Source: Larus michahellis
Lineage: Eukaryota; Chordata; Aves; Charadriiformes; Laridae
NCBI RefSeq assembly: GCF_964199755.1
Contig: NC_133910.1
Coordinates: 14,082,711-14,146,710, forward strand
Length of the DNA: 64,000 bases
Reading direction: 5' to 3'
Shown: piece after piece, positions 1-9,900 of the stretch
Numbering within the stretch: position 1 is the first letter of the stretch
How the letters are laid out: each line of letters begins with the position of its first letter
The notes under the pieces: generated by a model
Told to the model about the DNA's origin: nothing
The model's database searches: none
The model's input: the letters and a program-made list of their open reading frames with translations, nothing else
Program-made: the position numbers and the translations under genes

Positions 1-180
1 GTTGCTCTAATGCAATTAAATATTTAATACTTGGGGAAGGAAAAAAAAAAGAAAGTCCCATGCCTGCTTGTCTCTTTCAATAAGCATTTTGGTTTAACTC
101 GCAATGTCCATAATGTAGTTCGTTCTCAAATCATGCAAAATTAAAGAAAGTATTTTAGACGATCTTAAAGTCTCCCCTCT
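1..180. promoter_or_regulatory. Candidate non-coding element at the left edge
   Basis: An AT-rich block with ATGCAAAATTAA and TTTTAGACGATC motifs that continues beyond the window. The evidence is weak. Confidence 0.2.
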
Positions 181-1269
181 GCTCTCAAAATAGCCCTTGC
201 CTGCTGAGGCACACCCAGTATAGCGCACGGGAGAGCATCGGGGTCATCGCCAACCCGACGCGATGCTGTCGTGACGTGCTTTTTCAGGCTGCTGCTCCGA
301 AATAGTTTGCAGAAGGACCGCAATGAACGTCTGCTTAGAAATAAGTCCCTGTGCTCAAAGGGCAGCGCAGTGGGCACAGCCCAGGTGACCCACGGGACAA
401 GGGGCCGAGGCGCCCACGTCCCCCCATGAAAGACGCGCTGCTGAACGGAACCGTGATGGATTCATGCCAGGGATGACGAAGCCATCGGGTGCCTGAGCTG
501 AGGCCTTGGGAAAGGAATCGTGCTTGAAGGAAGGAACGTGATTTGTAGAGGACAAGAAAGAGCAGGAGCCGGGGACATCCCGCCAGGGCACCCCCCTGGG
601 ATGGCCTTTAATTCCGGGTCCTCCATCCCCAAACACCTCACTCCAGAGGGAGAGCGTTCCCCAAACTGAAGGTCTCCTCCCGGGAGCTCCTCGCTGTTCC
701 CTGGGATTGACAGCCGGGGCACGGCCCATGCCGGTCGCTGGTCCCCCGCGAGGAGGAAAAGGCTGCGCCATCCCCACTGCCATTCACAGACCCCAAAAGC
801 GACCCATGTGCCAGCTCCTATGCGGCACCTTGGGGACTTGCCCTGCTCCTTGCAGCATCCAGTTTCTGCCCAAGGGGCAGACAAACCTGCCTGTTTTTGT
901 CAAAACCTGACGCAGTCCGTGCTTAATCTACTTTATTTGGGGATTAAAGTTGCCCAGCGCTGCGCAGGAGGCTCGGTTCCTCTCTTGGAGACCACAGGCT
1001 TCGCTTGAAGGCCCCACGGCGGCCTCTGGGCTGTACAACGGAGGCGGGAGGAGCTGCCTGCAGAGCCCAGAGCGAGACAGCGGGTGCCCTGGGGTGGGAC
1101 TGACCATCCCACCAGGAGCCCTGGACAGCCGGGGACCAGGACAGCGGCGGGGCCGGAGGAACATGGAGGTGCCAAGGCGTCTCCTCGCCTCCCACCCTGC
1201 CCCTCCGCAGCCCATCGCGGACTCACAGCAGAAAGAAGTTTAATGGCTGCGGTCCCTCCGCCCCGGGCA

Positions 1270-1700
1270 GGCAGCAATAATGGAAAACAAATTGCTGAAC
1301 TTGGGAACGTTTTCAAGCACTTTAGCCTTGCAGGACACCAGACTGCTGATGAAAACCCAGCTTTGCAGGCACCATCTTAATGACAGGCCAAATTTCAAAG
1401 GCTTGCAAACTATTTCTTTTGCTGCCCCACCCCCTCAATAAAAGGTTGCATCAGAAAGAGATATTTCCATAATTTATAGTACGGGTATTTCACTGGGGAG
1501 ACTCACTAATCTGTACTTACAGATACATTTAAGAAAATGCATCCTCCCACAATCCTGTGCCATTTACGACTATTGGCACAATCTGTAATACTCAGTCTTC
1601 AATTAAGGGACACCTTAGGGTTCATTATCACACAATTGCTCCCTGTGAACCATGCCAAATGCTGTTTTGGCACAGAGCTTGGAAGATGAATTAGAAGGAA
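1270..1700. promoter_or_regulatory. Candidate conserved non-coding element downstream of FUBP3
   Basis: An AT-balanced, repeat-free block within GC-rich DNA. It includes ATTTACGAC, TTGGCACAATCTG (NFI/C/EBP-like), TCAATTAAGG and TTTATAG motifs. It may be an enhancer of FUBP3 or of the next gene. Conservation is unverified. Confidence 0.35.
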
Positions 1701-2059
1701 GTCTTCTCGGTAATGCCCGCTCCCAATTCCCATCAGCAGCCTTTATGCCCTCCTCCAGCCATTTTTTCCCCCCTCTCCCCTCTTTCCAAGTGGCTTTTAC
1801 TATCCCATCTTTCACTGTCTCTCTTGATTCTCTGGAGGTATATTTAGAGATGCTACATCTCCTTTTCTTCCGGCTCTCAACATGCCTCCCGCTCCCTGCT
1901 CTGCAGATGGGATCTTCTTTCCTCCCTCCCTCCCCCCGGCCGTAACCCCTACAGCTGGCTGGGGGCGGTGGATGGGGCTATTTTAGGTTGGAGGAGCACA
2001 AAACTCACATTTTTACAAGAAAGGGGCTAGAGCTTTCCCCAAACTTGGCCTGGCTACAA

Positions 2060-2445
2060 CTACAAGTTACTGCCCCGTAACATACCTAATAGATGAGAGC
2101 GGCCAGAGCCCCGTCCCCCTCCCTCCCTGCTCCAGCTGCCCCCGTTGCAGGGAAACTCCTGGATGGATTCAGCCGCAAAGACAAAGTTGTGGAAGCGCAA
2201 CAAGTTCCGAGTGTTAAAACCAAGGGCTGCCACCTCCTCGACAAGCAATAAAACATTTATACAGCTGTAGATGTGTGCCCTTCTGGCTTACAGAAAGCTT
2301 CCCTTTAATCAAACAGATCCTCCCGGCCCAAACAGCTTCAGTTACAGCACCTTATTGTGGGAATCCTCAGTGCCAAGTGACGCTTTGGCGCAACATCAAT
2401 AGAGTTCCGCTAGAATTAAGGCTCGAGCTGCCTTCACCGATCACG
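2060..2445. promoter_or_regulatory. Candidate conserved non-coding element near the FUBP3 3' end
   Basis: It contains TTTATACAGCTGTAGATG (E-box), TTCCCTTTAATC and GCTAGAATTAAGG in a low-repeat context, ending where GC-rich sequence resumes. The call is by texture. Confidence 0.3.
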
Positions 2446-2592
2446 CCGGACTCCTCCAGCGACACCGCGGGGGCAGGAAGGCGAGAGGACGCGGGGTCTG
2501 GGGGGACACGACTCGCTGCAAGGGAAGGGAGGGAGCGAAAACGGAGTAAACCAGACGGGAAATACTTCGCCCACAAGACACCTTGTGGAAAT

Positions 2593-2598
2593 TTTATT
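2593..2598 (-). terminator. FUBP3: FUBP3 distal poly(A) signal AATAAA
   Basis: AATAAA on the minus strand. About 15-30 nt downstream lies a GU-rich stretch (GGTGTCTTGTGG), as expected for a cleavage site near 2565-2580. Proximal alternatives with the same hexamer are at 2890-2895 and 2940-2945. Confidence 0.7.
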
Positions 2599-3937
2599 AT
2601 ATAGAGTGTAAAATGTAACTGTCAGTCAAATAAAAAGAACACTTTTTTTTTTTAAAACACCATGCTCGACATTATCCAATTGCGTTTCTTTATAGTTAGA
2701 CATTTCAAGCATAAGGAAAAATAAGGAAAGAACCCAAGAACAGTAACTTCAGTACATTTCAAAACGGAATGTCCCGCAGGGCAATTAAAAATGCAAGAAA
2801 AAATAGCTTCAATTCCGTTTTTCCTTTAAAAATACACTGTTATCTGTACAAGAAACACTACAGTAAACATTGGAAATCATATTATCCCTTTTATTAAATC
2901 AAAATTATTTAGCGCATACTGTGGTTAATACTAGATTCATTTATTTCTCTAGGTAATTTGACAAATATTAGATAAGAAAATATTTAAAAGAAATGAAAAA
3001 GCAAAAAACACCTTGGAATTAAAAAATAGTTACTACCTTTTATATGGTTTTATGTTCCACAGTGTTTGTTAAAGGTACTAATAGCAGATTCATTTTAATA
3101 TTAAAAATAACAGTATTTATATTTCTGAGAGCATAGAGGAAAGTTTTTTTTTCTTTTTTTTGTTTTGGTTTTTTTTTTTAAACAAGCTTGGAGGTCTTAG
3201 ATACATAAATGCAACTAGCAATGGAGACATGAAAAAATGTATCGCTAAAAAAATTAACACGTTTTTATATTACCCCTTTAGACTCTAGAAATTATACAAA
3301 CCCTACAAAACGCCCCCCCGCCCATAACTTGCCTGACAGCAAAACAGTAACTGTCTCAATACAGAATTCACATAATTAATTACAATACATATCATAGTTC
3401 AGTTTTTTAAAAAATGCAATAAAATCAAAGACAGCCAAGATACAAGAAATTAGAAGTAAAACATTTAATGAATTTACATATTTAAGAATATTTAAATACT
3501 GTTTAAAATTTTTTTTTCTTTTTAGGATTTGTTACATACCACCTAAGACTTCCAAGCCACTCTTTCTGTTGCAACAGAAAAGATCGAAAAATTAAAAGGA
3601 AAAAAACACACAAAAAAGCGCCACATGTTGAAATGTCACAGCTCTGGGGTGCATTTTGGTGCCTGCAAATTCTCTGGCTTCTCTCCAAAAAGAATCCCGG
3701 AGTTTTTGTTTTGTTGGTTTTGTTTGTTTTTTTTTTTTTTTACAAATTTGGAAACAAAATTACCAGCATGTCCATAAGTTTAGTAACATTACTAATTGTT
3801 CCTGATTCTTAGAAAAGTTCAGTATAGATTATCCTACAACTAGTGTTTCACAAACAAACAGAAAAGTCTTCATCAAAATGTTGCAAATCTAGAAACCTCT
3901 GTTACAAAAAGGTTTGCTTCCACAATGATTCCAAGAG

Positions 3938-3960
3938 AAAAAAAAAAAAAAAAAGAAAAA
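3938..3960 (-). promoter_or_regulatory. U-rich tract just after the FUBP3 stop codon
   Basis: On the mRNA strand this reads U5-C-U17, beginning 19 nt past the TAG. KH proteins of the FUBP/KSRP family bind U- and AU-rich single strands, so this is a candidate self-binding site; that is inference. It could also be a plain slippage-prone homopolymer. Confidence 0.35.
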
Positions 3961-3979
3961 TTGCCACGAGGACCTTGTT

Positions 3980-3988
3980 CTACTGCTC
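3980..3988 (-). CDS. FUBP3: FUBP3 terminal coding exon 19 (Glu-Gln-stop)
   Basis: The acceptor CTCTCTCTAG is followed by GAG CAG TAG, so only two residues and the stop are coded before the long 3' UTR. This reproduces the SQEQ C terminus of mammalian FUBP3, which is why this acceptor was chosen. Confidence 0.9.
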   Translation of the reverse strand, partial: EQ

Positions 3989-6900
3989 CTAGAGAGAGAG
4001 GGGGAAAAAAAGGTAAAGTTACTCGGCGGCATCAAATTCTGAGCGCTGTGCAGCCCTCCTCCCCCGTTCCAGCCGAGCAGCATCTATCCCTCAAATGACG
4101 CTTCCAGCCGCTATCGGAGAGCTCTCTGCCCTAACGCCTGCTGTCCCTCCGCTCTCCTTCCAGGAGTTCGTGCCTCTTATCGAACAAGATCTCTCTTCTC
4201 TGGAGGGCCAGACTTTGAGAGAGGAATGAAGAGAACTCCCTTTTATCGCAGCTTCTAGGTCACACTTGGCCAGCGCCCGCGGCAAGCGCCGGTTCCTGCG
4301 CCCGGCTCGACCTCGGTGGTGCCGGAGAGCGGCAGCGGGGAGGCTGCAGCTGCATCCAAGACCAGCTCCTGCTCCGAAGAGCCAGAGGAAAAACAGGATT
4401 CAGCGGGGAGAAGCGTCTGATCGCACAAAGGTGGATGTGTGCTCTGCATGGACTTTTTGCCAAATGCTAAGCCATTCGCTCTGCAAACCCAGCGCTCAGG
4501 AAAGCCCTGTGGGTACCATCAGGATAAATCCCACACAACCCTCCGGAGGTTTGAGTGACAGCTGAGGTGAGATTTTACTTGGCAGCTGGTTAATCCAAAT
4601 TATTTTTCAACAGCTTCCCGCTCCCTTTCAGGACAGGGTGCTCCCTCCCCGGGCCAGCGCAGAGCTTCGGCCCTAGCACAAAGCTTACAGGAGAAAAGGC
4701 AAAGTCTGCACACACGGTCCTGGACCGTGCGACTGCCACGCCAGCCTGGCTCCATCATTCCTTTTACTTCCAATTCCCCACAGCCACAAAGCAGCCTGGG
4801 GGTTATAAGGAAAGGCTGCCAGGAGAAACAAATAACCTCCCAGTTCTCTCCCCGAAAAACCCTCATCCTGTACAGGGAAGTAAGACTCTGGCATTGAAAC
4901 ACCACGACAGGGAGCAGTGAGAAATTTCTCACTTCTATGATCGCTTCCTCAGCCACAAAATATCTCTTTGCTTCTCCATGTGAACCCAAAGCAGAGCCCT
5001 CACACCACGGCAAGGCCATTGTACCCAGTTCCCCAAGGGAGAATGCAGCGGGATTCATGAGACGTGAATACACACCTGGCTGTGGGCCTGAGCCTGCCCT
5101 AGTGTCTGCCCGTAGTAGGCAGCCTGCTGTCTGTAATACTCTGCCCAAGCCATCGTGTAATCCGGCTGGGAACTTGCCTGAGAAGCAGCACTGGCAGCAT
5201 GACCTGGAGAAAAAGAAGGGAAAAGGGGGAGATGAGCAGTTCAGTAAGACCAAGCCCAGGCTTAGGATCTCCTTTTGTAAAGCTTAAAGAAGAGCCAGCC
5301 CCCTTCCAACAGCTGCAGGCATCTGAAAGAGCAACACCGGCTATCTGCTCTTTGGATATGACACAACAAGCTTTGTGCTGGCTTGCAAGTGACAAGCCAA
5401 CAGCAGCCAGAAAGCGTTACGAGACCATTCCTGCGGCTGCTGGGACAGCCTGACAGCCAGCACCCTTCATCCTCGGCCCACAGGCTCCAGCAGCACGGTG
5501 TCAAATGCAAATCCAGAAGTCGGCATCATGCGCTTCTTAACACAGTGGAGAAAGCCAGGCCCACGTTAATCCCCATGTGCAAGAGCTCTCCTACCCTCTC
5601 AACAACCCAGCGTTGGCTTTCTGCTTTTTGTTAGCATCCGTTCTTCTTGTGTGCAATGTTTCCACAGGCAGGCCAACTGCCAGCGCAGGCACGAGGTCTA
5701 CTGTGGTTCCATGGGAGCACCTCTCCCGAGGCACAACAGCACGACTTGAGAGCTTTCAGCGGGAGAACTACATGCACCATCACCAACAGGAGAGGACCAA
5801 AGGGGTTTTGTAGAGGACTGGAAGCTAATAATGGCAGGGGATGGAGACGCAAGTCATCGGATTAGAGTTAACTCTGTTTATAAGAGTTGATTCATCTCCA
5901 ATAACCCTGTTTCACTCACTCTGTTTTTTGAAATACTCCTCCCATGCTTTGCTGTAATCGGGATGGCTGTTCTGCTGCTGGCTCTGTTGGCCTGTGCAAA
6001 GATGACAACAAGGGGCACGTCAATACGGAACAGGTGACAATTTCCAGCCAGTGACATCTACCTTTCCACTCGACAGGCCCTGGATCTACCTCAGTTGCCC
6101 AGACTTCACGCTTCAGCTTCCACCTTTCTACAATGTTGGGCGTCTTCAGTTCAGGGAAAGCTGAGGAAGAGCTCAAGTTCCTGATTTCCTCTCACGTGTG
6201 CCCTGCTAAAGGGCATTAAGCCAAGTCTCCCCGCCGCTGGAAGCCGCTCAAGCCAAAGCACATTGGCTGGGAGCTGCTCAGTTTGCGCATCAACCACCCT
6301 TGGCTCTCAGTCCACTCCCACCTAGCACAGGGATGGAGCCTTCAACCCCCTGACACAACTGACACCTGTCACCTCGACCACCAGCCATGGAGCTGCCAAG
6401 GAAGTGACCAACCTTTGAGTCATCTCACTTGGTTTTCAGGTGTCTGCATCCTTCACTCGCACTCTCACCAGCAGAGCATGTCTGAAGGAGCCCCGGTGAG
6501 TGGTGTCTACCCGTACAACATGCCCACACATGAGCCTGCAGCGTACCATCTGCCCAGCACACAGCTCTGGGGCAGCCAAACTGCTGCTGGCTGCAGAGTC
6601 CTCAGGAGGGAGCTTCACAAGAAGTCTTCAGAGTCCTCGGAAGGGAGCCATGGGCCCTGCACAAAGCCCAGACAGCTCCACCTGCCCTCAGCACCACACC
6701 CCACACATCATCCAGGGGCATCCACGACACCCTCCTAATGGCCACGAGTGGCTCTGCGGCGTGGTCTGCAGACTCCCATCTGCACGGAGAGAGACCTTGC
6801 AGACCCCAAAACCTTATTCTTCACCTAGCACAGACTCCCCCTCTTTGAAACACTAAGACACCTTCAATCCAGCAGACCTAAGTGCTGTTGCAGGGGAGAG

Positions 6901-9900
6901 TCCAGCCAGCTGGGTGCAGAGGGGGGATGCCCGGCACCTCCCTTAGTCACAAAGAGCCTTCAGTGAGACACACAGCAAACAAAGAAAGCGGCAACTGGAA
7001 AACTGCAGAGAGAGGCAGGCACAGCGAGAGCGTGAGCCACTACAGGCAGAGATGGCAGGCGAGGAGGAGATCCACGTGGAGGAGAGCCCTTCCCAGCCCA
7101 TCCAACCGCCTGTGCTCCGTGTACCACGACGCCGGCCAAAGTGGGGCTTTGAAGTGGGGGGAAGGGGAATATAATACACTGCAAGTGTGAAGTGGGTGGA
7201 GGGAACAGGGCAGCAGTGTCCTGTCCAGGGGCATAAAAGCGGGTTAAAAGACTTGACCAACGCTACAAGTCAGGACCTTTTCTGGCAGAGGTCAAGGCTG
7301 CCTCAACTGTCCACCTGCTAATGCCAACAAAGGACCTCCTTCAATGCCTTTTCTTCTGGGAGAATTACAGTCCGCAGCAGGCTGAAAGGACACGCAGCTA
7401 AATGCATTTCACAGCAAAATGTTTCCCCAGCCAGTTAATTTATTTAAGATGGGGGAAGTAATTAAAATCTAAATACATGTGTAGGGGGTGGGGGTCTGCC
7501 CCTCCTCCCTCAAGGAGGGCACTCTCGAGCCTGTCCCTAGGAAGCCTGCTCAGAGAAGGACTCAGCCGGCCCTTTGACAGGGCTAGCAGAGCTGCGAACA
7601 AACGGACTGCAGCACTCGGGGAAGGGACCCTTCACAAGACTGTTTTCAAATTAAAACTTAAAGTGCAAAAGCAGGTATTTACCTAGTTTCCTATAATAAT
7701 CCTCCCACGCCTTGGTGAACACCTGGCCTGACTGGGTGCCACTGTGATCTGCAGCAGGAGAAAGCAGTGACGGCTGCTTAAAGCACAGCATTATCTTGCC
7801 TGTCCTCTCTCCTTACCAAGACTGACTTCAGTGTGTCTGCCTACAAACAGGAACACGAAGGATCCTAAGTAGACATGGAACTAGAAAGCCAACATTTTCC
7901 ATCAGGTTCAACAGCAGAAATCAAGTATCTGCCCCCAAAACACAGCCTTGTGGTATTAAACTCATACAGGGGAAAGATAATGGCAAGGCAGGAGGCTTCA
8001 CTGGTCTTGCGAGCCACCAGAAACCCGACAAACTCATTGCAAAGCAGTAATCACCGGAATACACACTGCACTACCAGTCATCAGGGGATTCAAAGGGTCT
8101 GTGCTTCTTATACTAGGCTCCAAAGCCAGGAGGTGAGAGCTTGAGAGATGACTATATGCTGCAGGAAGGGAGATTCTTTCCCCTCCCAGTGGCTGGTGGG
8201 CAGGGTAAGAGGATGTTTCAGGGAGGTGAGAAAGAAGATATGTTACTAAGGTGAGTTTTTGAAGGCATCTTGCAAGGCAAATGGCAATGCACACTTCATA
8301 AGCATTTATTCAAAGGCTTTATGGGAAGATAAAAATCACATTTTTTGTAGAGCTTTCCCTGCTGCACTGACTCCTCTGCTTCCCAAAGCTCAGGGAAGCA
8401 CTGCGCTCTTGTGGGTGCACAGAAAAGGACTGGATTAAGTTTTTCCTATAAAACAAGCTAGTGGGAAAATACCCTTCTTCAGTACCATACCATTCCACTC
8501 CTGGACAAAAAAAAAAAAAAAAAGTCCTTCCAAGCCCACCATTGCATTTTGCCATCTTGAAAACAGAACAACTACTGACATTCTACAAGTCCCTAGAGCT
8601 CAAAGGAAAACTCACGATTTTTAGACTGTAATTGCTGAGGAGCAGGACTCTTCCAGAGGCATTTTTCCAAAGTGTAACACACACTTGCCATGCAGGGTTC
8701 CTAACGTCCTACTGTAGCACACATTTTAGAAGTGCACTAAGTTAACAATGCAGCATTGAGGATTTCCAGATTTCACCCATGCACAATTCCATAAACACTA
8801 AAACGTGATTACTGTTAACAGGGAATCACAAGTGCAATTGCAGGCATTGCTCCTCCAACGTTTCCTCTACCTCAGGCATCTCAAAGAGCAGGAATTTATA
8901 CTGAAGTTAATAATCTACTTCATCACTAGATCAGCCTTTGCACTGAAAAGCACCTGTCATTAAGCCCCTTTAAAATTACACCCACCCCCCCACCCTTTTT
9001 GGTGCTGAGGTTTAGTTTTCACAAGACCAGGCCATTAAAAAATTTTTACTTCCTGAAAAATTGTGGTTGAAAAGCGTGTGTCGGACATTACTGACCATCA
9101 CATGACCTTTGAGATTACCAAGCAGACTATGAATCTGCTCTCTTTAGGGCAAACCACTACTCTGGCTGCTGAAGACACAAGATAAGGCAGTTATACCAGC
9201 ATTACCACTAGCTTTTACTGCTTCAGTCATTCTGAAAAGGGGGATGCCCCATTCCAACCTGACCAAACAGGGTTTTAGGAAGAAACAACACTTCAAACCT
9301 TGAAGAATAACAGCCAGCCTGACTCAGTGCTGGTGGCCTGAACTGGAAAGCGCAGCAGTAGGGGTGATCTGGGTTCAGTTTTTGAACTCATGACTAAAGG
9401 ACATTATTTTTTTATTATTACTTACTTGAAAGCTGGTTATCCTGCTGGCCTCATTATGAGCATTTAGCACTGCGGAGGATGAGCAGTTCTCATCAACTCC
9501 AAAAAGGAGACAAGGGAACACTACTGCGGGCAGTGTGGACGAACCAAGATAGAAGCCCTGTCTATCCTTTCTTTCATTTTCTGCATCTCTTCCTAGTCTT
9601 TCCATTAGATTGGAAGTTGAAGAGTGAGAAGAGTTCATAAGGAACATTTAAAAAAGAAAATAAGCAAGAACTGATAAGGTCAAGAACAAAGGGATGGGAG
9701 GGCTCACCATCAGACACAGCGTGCCTGTTGGTGGGAAGGGGAGCTGGCAAGTGCTTGACTGTGCCGAAGAGAGTCAGGCAGAAGCATTTTTGTTAGAGAG
9801 GAACAGACAGTGAGGACCAAGTTTCTACACAAAGAGAGCAGAAACAGGCAGTAGGCACTTAAGCACACAAAAAAGCATCACAGTTTTCAATGGACATCAG

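Larger units (their letters stand above)
1..2574. other. Intergenic DNA downstream of FUBP3
   Basis: No exon is recognisable on either strand; the short open frames here lack family-like composition. By human gene order PRDM12 would be the next gene to the left. Most of the interval is GC-rich filler between three blocks of even composition, listed separately. Confidence 0.7.
2575..3979 (-). other. FUBP3: FUBP3 3' untranslated region
   Basis: About 1.4 kb of AT-rich sequence continues the last exon after the stop codon. It holds a U17 tract 25 nt past the stop, several other U- or A-rich runs and three AATAAA hexamers on the minus strand (2940-2945, 2890-2895, 2593-2598). The AT-rich texture ends sharply near 2.6 kb. 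The right boundary is exact; the left boundary is inferred from the last hexamer. Confidence 0.8.

Noticed and set aside
2626-2636. Plus-strand AATAAA near the FUBP3 3' end
   Set aside because: No plus-strand gene precedes it; chance occurrence in AT-rich UTR sequence.
9708-9724. Possible 17-nt minus-strand exon in FUBP3 intron 15 with AG and GT flanks
   Set aside because: Its length would shift the frame, and exons 15, 16 and 17 already join correctly without it.
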